Positions 44,101 to 54,500 of a stretch of DNA of 64,000 nucleotides are shown piece after piece. The notes below the pieces were generated by a model. That model ran no database searches, was not told the DNA's origin, and saw only the letters and a program-made list of their open reading frames with translations. Both the position numbers and the translations under genes were made by a program. The DNA is from Amoebophrya sp. A120. Taxonomy: Eukaryota; Sar; Dinophyceae; Syndiniales; Amoebophryaceae. Every line of letters begins with the position of its first letter. The first letter of the stretch is position 1. Location of the stretch: positions 1,178,001-1,242,000 of the forward strand of contig CAJINV010000008.1 of the NCBI GenBank assembly GCA_905178155.1, in the 5' to 3' direction.

Positions 44101-45817
44101 GCAGGAGGACAGTTTATTCTCGGGCGAGAAGCTTTTGTTTGTCCTGCACACGTTGAAGATATATCTCTACACGCCAAGGGTTTGTTCCGCGGCAGTCCGC
44201 GCTCTCTGGGCGTTAACCTACAACGAGGAGGTCCGGTCCGACCTGATCACTCCCGTGGTCATTGAGCTCTTATCCACAGAAAAAAACCCATCCACATCCA
44301 TTTTTTGCATGACAAACACAGAATTTTATGTATGTTTTGCATGACAAATTGGATGTGGATGGGTGTTTTTTCCTGGATAGCTCTTGCTGAAAGTCACCAA
44401 GCTGCACTATCCTGTGCAAAAGTCTCGTACTCGTATTGCAGTCGTGCATTACAAATCTTTTTCTTAAGGCAAATCAGCATTACAAATTTTATTTCTCATG
44501 CTGAGGAAATTTGTAATGCATTTATACGAGTACGATACTTTTGCAATGCATATGCACATACACGACCCCAAAGTCTGCCTCTACGCCACCGGAGTACTAT
44601 GATTTACTATCTCGATGTTCATATGATATCGCTCATATGATATCGCCCGATCCTCGGTGTGGTGCAAAAATGACTATGTATAACGGTACGCAAATAACGC
44701 CCAGAGAACCTGACTGAAGATGTCCGTTGTAGTTGCGGTATCGCATGATGTAGTTCAATCGATCGTGACGCCAGGAGCACTGACGAGACCGAGAGTCATT
44801 TCCTTGTCGTCAAGAATATCATTTCCGCGTCTCATTGTCATTGTTCAGGTGATATCGCGGTGCGCCTGGAATTTGAAGATATGGCGGAATGGTGGCAGTT
44901 CCAGTGGGGACAGCAACCACGGTAGCTCGCAGTCGACGCTTTCTAGCACGTGGAACCGACTGTGCGAATTCATCTTGCTCCACCCAGCAGAGGAGGAACT
45001 GGTGCGGCTGGTATCCGTGTCGCTCGCGGCGCTGTCCGCGGAGATGCCGATGTCGGTGTTCCCGACGATCTTCCCCATCACCTGCGACGTGATTGAATTC
45101 TACCTCGGCAACGCGGACACCCTGTACGCACTGCTCGGGCTGATACTGCAGCTGATTGCGCAGCACGTGCCGGAATCCTCCGAGGACTGCCTCCGGGTGT
45201 TCGCGCTGCTCCTCCAGGTCATCGAGAAGCACCCCGAGAACGGCCAGATGACGCGGCAGTGCGCCCTGGGCTTCTTGCTATGCTGTGCACAAGTCTCGCA
45301 CTCATATAAATGCATTTACAAATTTCCTCAGCATGAGAAATAAAATTCGTAATGCGGATTTGCCTTTAAAAAATAAAAAAGACTTGTAAGCAATGCAAGA
45401 CTTGCAATACGAGTGCGATACTTTTGCACAGGATACTTGCGCTTGTCCACCAACAACCGCGCAAAGGAAATTCTGCTGCAGACGACTCCTTTGTTCAACC
45501 TGTTCCTCAACCTGATCGCGCAGTCCGTCGCGAATTTCCTGGACCGGGACCCCTACGTGGTCTGGCAGATGATTTCCTGCTTGCTCAACTTCCTCAAAAG
45601 CCACGCCCCATACACGAAAAAGCTGCTGTTCGTACACCCCAAGTGCCGCCAGATACACGACCTCTGCGTCGTCTTCACCGAGCGAAACGAGACAACCGCA
45701 AACGAATACGACGAGGTATTGAAGCAGCAGGTGCGGGAGTTCTTGCACATCTTTCAATCGGAAAAGGGTCTCATGCGACAAATGCGCATCAACGAAAAGA
45801 GAAAGGAAAAACTGTAA
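41114..45817 (+). CDS. Helical-repeat (ARM/HEAT-like) protein, 13 exons
   Basis: A 758-residue protein; I cannot name the family. Exons: 41114-41371, 41569-41727, 41997-42042, 42203-42460, 42784-42865, 43021-43132, 43400-43530, 43715-43869, 44061-44270, 44385-44407, 44558-44593, 44849-45278 and 45441-45817; total 2277 bases, divisible by three. The N-terminal half is mixed, with aromatic-rich blocks (Gly-Phe-Arg-Phe-Pro-Pro-Trp-Tyr-Val-Pro). The C-terminal half (from about residue 420) is a chain of amphipathic helices such as VCSAAVRALWAL and LIAQSVANFL, as in ARM/HEAT solenoids. The tail is basic. Seven of its twelve introns are introners of families A, D and E; five are GT-AG. The last GT-AG intron starts at 44594. 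Confidence 0.82.
41728..41991 (-). mobile_element. Introner IE-E copy 2
   Basis: It runs from TATCAAATGCAAAAGTGTCT to CAGACATTTTTGCATTTGATA (last 21 bases, in part). The perfect duplication is CGCAG (41723-41727 and 41992-41996). Its interior resembles copy 3 and appears reversed relative to copy 1; the orientation is less sure than for copies 1, 5 and 6. Confidence 0.93.
42043..42197 (+). mobile_element. Introner IE-A copy 4
   Basis: It starts TATCCTGTGCAAAAGTATCG. The duplication GGACC is at 42038-42042 and 42198-42202. Excision restores Ala-Trp-Asp-Gln-Phe-Lys. Confidence 0.95.
42866..43015 (-). mobile_element. Introner IE-A copy 5, reversed
   Basis: It begins GATGCAATGCAAAAGCATCG and ends GATGCTTTTGCACAGGATA: the family-A ends are swapped, so it lies in the opposite orientation to copies 1-4. 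The duplication AATCG is at 42861-42865 and 43016-43020. Excision restores Ile-Asp-Asn-Arg-Gln-Phe. Confidence 0.93.
43133..43394 (-). mobile_element. Introner IE-E copy 3
   Basis: Family-E arms TGTCTGGGTCTGGAAG and CTTCCAGACCCAGACA; duplication AGCTT at 43128-43132 and 43395-43399. An in-frame stop codon lies within its first 12 bases, so it must be removed from the very edge. Confidence 0.93.
44271..44379 (+). mobile_element. Introner IE-D copy 2
   Basis: 109 bases, the same length as copy 1; arms CCCATCCACATCC / GGATGTGGATGGG. The duplication GCTCT is at 44266-44270 and 44380-44384. Confidence 0.95.
44408..44552 (+). mobile_element. Introner IE-A copy 6
   Basis: It starts TATCCTGTGCAAAAGTCTCG and ends TTTTGCAATGCATA. 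The duplication TGCAC is at 44403-44407 and 44553-44557. It lies 23 exon bases from IE-D copy 2, so an exon of only 23 bases separates two introners. Confidence 0.95.
45279..45435 (-). mobile_element. Introner IE-A copy 7, reversed
   Basis: It begins TATGCTGTGCACAAGTCTCG and ends CTTTTGCACAGGATA; the interior matches the reverse complement of copy 4. The duplication CTTGC is at 45274-45278 and 45436-45440. Excision restores Gly-Phe-Leu-Arg-Leu-Ser. Confidence 0.95.
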
Positions 45818-47079
45818 AATGAAGTTTCATCTGTTTCGATTTTTTTCACACGGTCAATATGGCATCCGTATCGCCGATGGATTCGGATTTCATAGCTGTG
45901 CATTTACTATATTTTACGATTTCCCTCGACTGCCATTCGATCTTCAAAGAACGTACGCCCGCCACTTCCATTTTTAGCCCGGTAGTTTCTTGGTCCTTGC
46001 GGCCTGCCAAGGGACAAACTCCGAATTTTGTGAACAGCGTTTTTCTGTTATTGATACCTAAACCTAGCAATAAAAAAGAAAATCAAGATGATCAATGTCG
46101 ACATTAGCAACTGTTTGAAACCGCAAGGCTACGTCGTCGACCAGCGAAGCGATGCCTGCGCAGGTGCAGTCTTGTTAGTATGCAATATTTGAACAGAAAA
46201 GCAACAACGTCAAGCGTTAAGCTTTGGCGAAGAATGATCGCAATCAAAATGAAATGTAGAATAAGATGAGCACTGTGTAGAATTTTGAATGCACTTTTTT
46301 TCGCTACAATGAACACAGCAGGGCCGCTCCGAAACCCGTGCCTGATGAAACAATGTAAGCACTCATTTCGAGGAGTCAGACCTTAGGGCAGCTGCAGGTC
46401 GAGCAACTCGTGAACAGAGGACTCACTGTCAATCTCACGCCCAATTCTCCTGGAGACGAGAAACGTAGGGCTGCACTAGCGGCGCAGTCGCAGCTACTTT
46501 TTGCGCTTGCTTACATACTGACAAAGATCACCGAAATCATCTAGTATATTTCATGCCAGGCATTGGTGGCATTGTGAACAACAGCATGTGAGTGACGCCT
46601 TTAGTACTTGCTTATGCATCTTTCGATAAATAAAAAAAATTGTTGTAGATCATGGCATGCATCAACGACGCTCAACTATGCGCGAGAGAGAGCGAAATGA
46701 ATCCTCAAATGGCCGCACTACATTGTTCACGTGCGAGAAATAAGAATAACAGCAACAGCAAATGTTTTTTTCCTAAATGACCCCAGATCGATTTCGATTC
46801 CACATCAGTCGAAAACTCAAATGATTTTGATTGCTATCTTTCAGGACCTCATAATCAACAGTGTCACGAGCGACTCAAATTGAAGTCGTGAAAGTGACGA
46901 ACAACGAACCTGTCGTTGGATAGCCACTATCTGAGCGACCCTGTTATATTGTTTCACTCATAATTGTCATTGATCAAATTAGTTTGCTAGGTTAGTTCTT
47001 CAACTCACTAGCTACACCAACACCTTGTCTTCCTTTTATTGCGCATAAAAAAATCATTTTGAAAACATAAACGTTCAAA
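45818..47079. other. Intergenic region with a possible micro-gene
   Basis: AT-rich; apart from the 49-residue candidate listed separately I see no gene. Confidence 0.5.
46088..46854 (+). CDS. Possible 49-residue, four-exon micro-gene
   Basis: Candidate exons 46088-46163, 46319-46354, 46560-46587 and 46845-46854 total 150 bases. Each is bounded by canonical GT donors (GTGCAG, GTAAGC, GTGAGT) and CAG acceptors, and the frame closes with a stop. The predicted peptide has four cysteines within the first 40 residues. I recognise no family. The chance that such a model arises by accident is real, so this is tentative. Confidence 0.3.
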
Positions 47080-48158
47080 ATGGCGATGAGCAGCGAGCAG
47101 CCACCATTTCAGATGCCAATGCACGAGTCCGATGTGCTCGGGGATCAGGCAGAGGTCATGGCGATTCTGAAACGTATCAATCATAATTGATGATTGCCTT
47201 TATGTAGATTGGAGTTCCTCAGCCTGCTGGGTTTTCGCATGGATCGCTTGTTTGCATGATTTTTGACATTTTTGATGAGGAGCATGCGTTTTGTTTATTT
47301 TCCCTTGATGAAGAAGTTATTTCCACCTTTGCAACACTCAACAGAGCAAAAGCGAATCCAGGCGGACAAGAATAAGGAAATGAAGGAACAGAAATCCAAG
47401 GGAAAGCCGCAAGCGAAAGGAAACCGATCCAAGCGCGCTGGTCTCATGTTCCCGGTCGGCTTGATTGACCGAAAATTGGTAAGAATTGTTTTTGAGTACC
47501 GACCCGAGGACATGATTTACTTTGTACTACGAAGAATATTATGAAGGCAAAGCGCACGTTCCATTTCGCTCTGCCTTTCTTGCAACAGCTTTGTGCTTGG
47601 ACGATGCGTGCTTCGAAGGTCCCTCTTGCATGGCAATTTTAGTGTACCTATCGACATTCACATACATAGAACAAAACAAAAATGAAACTCATACCAATTT
47701 TTTTTACAGAAAGAGATGGGTGTCGCGAAGCGTGTGGGTCAGGGTGCGTCAGTTTTTCTGGCTGCAGTCCTCGAATACTTGACCGCAGAAGTGCTGGAGT
47801 TGGCGGGAAACACGACCCAAGAAGCGAAGAAGACCCGAATCTTGCCGCGTCACATTCAGCTGGCAGTACTTGCTAATTTACTTGACTTTGCTGATTTTAG
47901 CTGCTGCTGTAGTTTTTCATGCCCTTATGCTCCAATGTCGACCTGTTCCTTTGCAGTTACGTTTGAGTCTTGAGCTTCCAAGAGCAAGTTTGATGAACTC
48001 AGCAGACATGTAGTTGAACGTGATGAAAAACTACAAATCAGATCCACAAGGATGAAGAATTGGAGAAGTACTTGGGAAATACCACCATCGCCGCGGGTGG
48101 TGTCCTTCCGGGAATCCCATCGATCTTGCTGCAACAACAGCCGAAGTCTAACAAGTAA
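47080..48158 (+). CDS. Histone H2A with long N-terminal tail
   Basis: A core nucleosome histone of 166 residues from exons 47080-47173, 47345-47478, 47710-47865 and 48042-48158 (sum divisible by three; all introns GT-AG). The H2A fold is clear: [14 protein letters not shown], then [37 protein letters not shown] and a GGVLPGI segment. The N-terminal tail is about 61 residues, against 15-20 in ordinary H2A; it starts with a Met/Gln/Pro-rich acidic part and ends Lys-rich. The C-terminus lacks the Ser-Gln-Glu/Asp-Tyr/Phe motif of H2A.X, and Gly-Val-Leu-Pro-Gly-Ile is closer to canonical H2A than to H2A.Z. The first exon, which encodes most of the extra tail, rests on splice signals and frame only. 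Confidence 0.9.
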
Positions 48159-48569
48159 AAACAGGCGGTGATAGTGCTTTGAAAACAACTACCAGCACGA
48201 CGGGTCATAATTCACTAGTGTGTGATCCGCGGCACTACTTCGAACTGGGATCGAGACCACCGTTCCTGCTCTCGTCAGCATCTGACCTATTTTCTTGTTT
48301 TACGGAAGTTCATCAACACTCACGGTCACGCACGCCTTCGCCCTCTCAGAAAAGTAGCACGCCTGCGAAGGAAAGATGAAGTTAACAGCAGCAATATAGG
48401 AATCATGAAATTCATTTGTTTTGCTTGGCGTGGTTTTTCCCCTGTTTCGCGAACTGATCTTTATTTTTCTTCAATATGTGATTGTCGCCTCTTGACATCG
48501 AGCTGCTAATCTTGGAGAACTTTTCTGAACTGATTTTACTTTTTTCAACGTCGCAGAGAATATTGGACG
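48159..48569. other. Intergenic region with candidate leader acceptor
   Basis: No gene supported. It ends with TGATTTTACTTTTTTCAACG and an AG at 48555-48556, 13 bases before the ATG at 48570, a good trans-splice acceptor candidate. Confidence 0.5.
48532..48556 (+). promoter_or_regulatory. Candidate spliced-leader acceptor of the EF-hand gene
   Basis: A pyrimidine tract (CTGATTTTACTTTTTTCAAC) followed by GTCGCAG; it supports 48570 as the start codon. Confidence 0.45.
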
Positions 48570-51500
48570 ATGTTGGCAATGGCAACCTTCACAACGCCTA
48601 TCATTCAAACTCCAGGCAATTTTTTGACGAGCCTCGCTTTTCAACAACTTTTGGAGATGGAAACCGAACAAAGGAAAGGTACTGCTACAACCACGGGCAT
48701 AGGGCAGGAAAAGGATGCGTGTCACGAGTTAAACCACAAATGTCTCAGATAAGATAGAACAGAGAACTGATTTGAAAAATAATACAAAAACGATGGTGGA
48801 CGCGGAGAAGTAGAAAAGAAAAGCCAAAATACAAACCGAAAACGCCAAGCTCGCTGAGTACGTGGGCATCCAGATCTAGATCTTGATCTACAGTTTTAGT
48901 GCTTGCTTTCAGGGCGAGGTGTTCGAAGTAACGATTTCGCGTACTGAGTGCTTTATTTCTACATCTTTATGCTTCGCTCGTCGTTGCGCTTTGGCATTGC
49001 ACTTTTCTTTCTTCGGTTTGTCGTCATACGTTGCTGTCACTTTTTCCCCGTGGATCCGCTTCATTGCGCAAGTACCAGTGTCGCTGGCGAGACTTAGCCA
49101 GACGTATATTTTTCGTCCTTGTTCTGCCATCAGAAAACGAGTTCAACATGTCAACTGATTTCGACGCAAATCGCAGGTGGATAAGATGAAATCTGATTGT
49201 GTTCACCCGCATCGTGGTTTGTAGAGCCCAGCATCGTTCTTGAAAAGGAAAAACAAAAAGGAAAAATGAAATCGGTATTAGCACAACCTTAGCTGCAGTA
49301 GGAGTGCTCTGAATCTGATACTGATTCAACACACTTCCATGACTTTGAATGACTAAAGTGTCGGTATCCACCTCCGGTGTAAAAACTCAGCCTGTGTTTA
49401 TCGTGCGCTCATTATCCTGTCTCTCTCGTCCGACACATCCAATTGCTTCGGTTCTTCGTCCAGGCCCAAAGAAATCGTCTGTCGTTCTTGTTCATAAAAG
49501 AGCTCGTTGTATTCGTTTTCCTGTTGGAATTAGAAACCATCGCTAAGCGTTAAAAGGAAGCTTCAAATGAATTTGTTTATCAGGACCCCAGCATCTTTGA
49601 AGAAGTGTTATACCCAAGGTGAATGCATTTAGCACATCAATAATTCCAATCATCATGTTCATGTTGATGCAGCATTTTAGTCCAGAAAATACAAGTACCC
49701 CTTGCTCGAGCTGAATTTAAGTCCACAAAAATTTACATCGACACGTAGTTCTTCCAAAGGCAGCTGCGCCTCACATCCAGCAGCGAAAATGAAGTTCGTT
49801 GACATGGTTCTGTGGAACGTGCGGGAGCACCTGCTGAAGAAATTTCCGGGGCAGGAGCTGATTTCCGTCTGGGTTTTTCATTACGGCTTGAGCAGCGACA
49901 CCAATCTGTCGTTGCTGAAAATGGTGGACTCGGTGGATTTTCCGGATACGCACCTGTTTCGCGACCCCATCGCCACGTACAAGAACCCGATGACACTGTC
50001 CGAGGTCCGCGCACAGGCCAGTGGGCAGAAGCGGATGGTGAGTCTCGCCGATCTAGATCCAAAGGCCTTCGAGATCTGGACCACGTTTCTCGATTGGCTT
50101 TTGCGGTTCGCCGAAGACCCGCACCCGTGCGAGGCGGACTTTGCGACCCGCATTTACTTCAACTTCTTTGACTGCTGCTTTCCGGAGGGGATCGACCCGG
50201 ACCGGGTGGCCGCCTGCGTCGACTTCGCGTCGGGAGATCCCAAGCAGATTCAGGCCCAGTTTTCCACGATGTACGGGCATTTCTTTCAGCTCTACCCGCG
50301 ACAGTGGGCGTACGGCCTGGAGCACTTTGACTGCCCCTGTGCGGACAATGCGGATTTCCTATTCGGGATCCTGGACTGGAACGAGTCCGGGATCATCGAT
50401 TACGAGGAGATTGCCATCCTGACCCCGGTATCGAGTGCAAATATGTCTGGGTCTGGAAGAGTGCGCCATTTGTCATGCAGATTTTCCATGATCACCCATT
50501 TAACGCTGTACCAACCGGCGCAGAATAGAATGTTGACCAATTGTTGACGATATTGGGACGGACAGGGTTTTTCAAAAAGCAGCGCTCCTGTTCGAGAGCA
50601 CGGGCGGGCATTGCGGGAGCCAGAGCTCGTTTTGGCATTGCAAATTAGGTCCACCGTTGTGCCCCGCAGCGCACTCCCATGGTTCCCCGCGATAGAGTTT
50701 CGCCTTGGTGTGGCACCAAAACAAGCTACGCCTATACGGCGGCACAGGACTGGAGAGAGATTTGAGTGGCCTGGTGTGGGTTTTGGAATGAAGATCGTCA
50801 ATTTGGAATCGCGATCAGCGATGTGAAATGGAGATCGCCCGTTTGAAATGCCGATCAGGCATTTGAAATGGCGATCATCAATTTGAAATCGCGATCACCA
50901 ATTTGAAATCGCGATCACCAATTTGAAATCGCGATCATCAATTTGAAATCGCGATCATCAATTTGAAATCGCGATCAGTGGGTCTGGCCCAATTTGAGAC
51001 GAAGATCATGGTCTCCGGCTCAATTTGAAATGAAGGTCAGAAAAAGGTCCGAATTAGGTCAGAATTAGGTCAGAAATCCCGTCCCTATCTTACATTCTGG
51101 ATTTCTGACCTAATTCGGACCTGTTTATGACCTCCATTTGAAATTGAAAAGCTCGGCGTCAAAATCTGAAAAGTTTCGTCTTCACAGAAGCGCTTTTTTC
51201 TCTTCGGGACTCTCTCCTTGCCCGTTCGGTCGGTCTCGAATTTTGCTTACTGGGTGGGCGCCTGGCACTGGCGAAAATTTTCGCTCGGCGGCCCTTCAGG
51301 CCGCCAACGTTCTTCCTCTTTACCTTTGCATTCTACATCTGCCAGCTTTCTGTGCTGCTACCTGTTGGCCGTTGGAAGCCGGCAGTCGTCGGCCTTTCAT
51401 TCCCCTGGGTCGCCCTAAGTTGATGTGAAAAGGAACGCCCCGGGCAATGGTGTGGGGGATGATGGCCGTACTTTCGCAGCTTTTGTTTTAGGTTCTGCCC

Positions 51501-54500
51501 AAGCGGTAGAACACGTTCAAAACACGCGTGTTAGCCCTGCCGCCAAGTCCCGCCCCGCCCCGCCATGGCTTGGCCATATGACCGGTTTGTGGCGCCTAGA
51601 ATCAGAAAAAGCTGGCCGTCCCAAATCCGTCCCAAATCTGTCACAATTTAAATCACAAACCGCATGGTATGACGTTAACACCCATTCCCATGAGGTCTGT
51701 AATGCAGGACCTTGCATGACAGATTCTGCGCGATCTCTACTTATCATGCCTATCCTACATGAGAAACTCCCTCGCGACTTGGCCAAAACTGGACGACTTT
51801 AGGTAATCACGCAACACAGATTTTTCCATGATTAAGGTTTTGCATGACAAGTTCCACTCTTCCAGACCCAGATATATTTGCAATGCATATCCGGAGCTGA
51901 CCCGGCTCGGCGAACTGGCGGAGGAGGCGGAGCGGTTCGCCGTGGAGATGGCCCGGGACCTATTGAGAGGAAAAATCCCCCCTCCCCATATCGAAATGGA
52001 AATCTGTGATGCAGGATTTGGGTACACAAATCGGATTTGCCTTGCAGTAAGGCATCGCAGCAAGATCCTCGGCCTAGGTAGGGGCGTATAGGTATAGTTG
52101 CTTAGCATTGCAAACGGGTGCCCCCTAGGCGCAACAGCATGCCAAATCGCTTCCATAATGGTGCGGAAGCCTCTGCGCTTGTCTTCTTGCAAGACAGACG
52201 TGATTTGCGACCTCAAATCAGCAACGTAGCCATTTTGGCTCAAGACTTCTTGTCTTGTGGCCCGTTTTCCCACAATTAGATGCGGGGCCGCAACCCCCGC
52301 GAGATCATCTGGTTTCAGGAACTCATCGTGAGTCCCAAGATCCGTAGCGGCTCTACATAACAGGCGCGGGTGCGGCCGGTCTGCCTCTAGCTCATCCAGT
52401 ATGATTTCCCTTACACACATCCCCACAATGAGACTCTACTTGCGCTTCTCAGTTTGCGCGCACGTGCGCAGCCAAGCAACTGAGTGATCCCCGCAGGGCT
52501 CTTGCCCTCTCCCTCTCTTCCCGTCAGCGGTCCGGGCGCTTAACATCTTCTCTCTGCAGCGTGGCTGGCTATCGTCGGGGTGGAATCTCTCTCTCCGAAA
52601 CAGACGGGCACTACCAGGACAAGCGCCCAGCCCGCAGGTGATCGACAGGCCGCCGACTTCTTCCGGAGAGAGTGGCTGCTCGTGTTGGGTTTCGTCTACA
52701 TGTCAATCCCTGTCCTTCGAGTGCGACTTCCTCTTGTTTCCGGCCTCTCGCATGCGGACTTCCATGTTTCCTTGTTCCTGCCAGACGGGACCTCCGGCAT
52801 AGGCGGCTTTGCAGCTTCGACGTGCTGCTCTTAGATGAGTTTGGATTTATGCCGGAGCGGGCGGCTGCTCCGGTTCCACGAGGATGCCGCGCCCACCAGC
52901 GGATTGCCCAGACGCGCGGGGAGATCAGGGACAAAATCTTTGTGTGTTGCAATTCGTTATTGGTGTCTTTTCATTTTGGTTGTTCACTGTGTCTCCTCGG
53001 ATGATGTACCCTTAACACTGAACTCAGGTCGGAACTCGTCGCTGCCACTCTCTCCGTTGGCCGGTGGTTTTCCACAATTGGTAAGCGGTCGGCTTCGTGG
53101 ACTTCGGGTTTCGTGGGTGCCAGCAATACTTCCTCCTGCTTTTACCATGCAGACAAGCCTGAGTCAGACCACAAGCGTTCTGGCCCGATCGCCGCCACAA
53201 GCGCAGGCGCGGACTCCCAAGAAGCGTTGAGGTCAGGCTTGTAGGCATGGTAGCCGGTCCCTGTGCGGTGGGGCCCTTGTTTAGCGGTGGTGTATCTGCG
53301 GCCGGTGGTGGAGTGGTGCGGTTTTCGATTTCGTGCTTCTTCTTCCGAGGCGATGCGTTCCAGAGAGGGAGCGGTGGGTCACACGTGCGCGGCGGCGTCG
53401 GCGCTCTTGGATTTGATCGCGAACGTCCTCTCGGGAGAGGAGGATGTAGCTTCATTCCTTAACTGACTACACCTCCTCTCTTGCGGCTCTCGTGCTCGCG
53501 GTGGCTGCTATACGGAACCTGTGGCGCGTGGACGCGACGGCTGACGACTTTACGCTGGAACTATGGGATCCTGTTGCTTCTCCCGAGCGAGGCCGTCTTG
53601 CCTTCCACTCAGGGCTCTCGTGGATTGAGCCTGGCGGGAAATTCCCGTTGCGCGAGGCTCTTGCCAGGAGTTCGTCCACGCTTGCCGACGCGGTTTCGGG
53701 GGTAGACGGGGCCAGGGTGGCTATCGGAGCTTGCTCCGGGGCTTGCGGTGTGGGGGCGGGTTCATGGGGCTGTGCCCGGGCTCAGCGAGGCTTTTTCTCC
53801 TGTCTGTGCTCCCTCGTGTTCACGCTCCTGTGCTGCTTGACTGGTAGTCATTTTGGCTTTTGTTTTTCCTCCGTCGCTGTCGTTTGGTCCCCGGGGCCGC
53901 CACGGACAGGGCCCCCTGGGTTACCTCGGTCGAGTGGTTGTGCGTTTCGGTTCTCCTATGCCCATGCCTACCGTGTACTTGCCGCTGGGTACTGGTAGAG
54001 CGTCTCTTTCGTCAGACTGTTTCGCTTCGGCGAAACGACATGACGATTGTTTGGGGAGGTTCCGAACGGTCCCCTCAGGGCATTGCCTCGTCGCTGACCT
54101 GTGGAGAAAGGCGGTTCAGGTCAGCTTCGGGAAGGGTATCCGGAGTTGAGTTAGCTTCGGCTTTCTCTTGTGTATTCGAGGGCAGTGGTTGGCGGAGGTT
54201 GTCGGGTTGTTCCTAATTGGTCATCCCAGAACATTTGTGTTCCCTTGTGACTTCCTCATTTCCTGTGCAGTGTTACACTGCATATACAGGCGCCACCCTC
54301 GTTTATCACCTCCAGGGCTACGTGCGACCCCTCCGACGCTGCGTGTGGAAGGAGGAAGTTCGGCGTGTCGGGTGAGGGACCCCCGACGGCTGGCCTACGG
54401 ATATTAGGTGGAAAACAGGCTCAAATCAGCAACGCAAATTTTCGGACACACACCTTTTCGATATGGGGAGGGGGGATTTTTCCTCACAATAGGACCGGGA

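Larger units (their letters stand above)
50501..51679. mobile_element. 1.18-kb insertion nested in an introner
   Basis: It is flanked by the 7-bp duplication ACCCATT (50494-50500 and 51680-51686). The ends are weakly inverted: TAACGCTGTACCA on the left, TGGTATGACGTTA on the right. It carries a 20-bp tandem array and a long hairpin (separate entries) and has no convincing protein frame. Confidence 0.75.
50429..51889 (+). mobile_element. Introner IE-E copy 4, interrupted by another element
   Basis: The family-E arms ATGTCTGGGTCTGGAAGA (left) and TCTTCCAGACCCAGATAT (right) lie 1.46 kb apart. The flanks are CCCGG (50424-50428) and TCCGG (51890-51894). Subtracting the inner insertion (50501-51679 plus its 7-bp duplication) leaves 275 bases, close to the 244-264 of other copies. 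Removal still restores Thr-Pro-Glu-Leu-Thr. Confidence 0.88.
51961..54491 (+). mobile_element. Introner IE-G copy 1, interrupted by a retro-insert
   Basis: The arms AGGAAAAATCCCCCCTCCCC (left) and GGGGAGGGGGGATTTTTCCT (right) lie 2.5 kb apart. The perfect duplication GGACC is at 51956-51960 and 54492-54496. Without the insert the element is 323 bases, against 312 for copy 2. Removal restores Ala-Arg-Asp-Arg-Glu-Lys. Confidence 0.9.

Noticed and set aside
49789-50547. A separate EF-hand gene ending near 50547
   Set aside because: The end of that frame lies within IE-E copy 4; the protein continues in frame after 51894.
50794-50973. CRISPR-like array
   Set aside because: The 20-bp units are directly adjacent without spacers, and the context is a eukaryotic intron.
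51755-52426. Minus-strand frame of 223 codons
   Set aside because: It runs across an exon, two introners and the border of the retro-insert, so it cannot be one gene.
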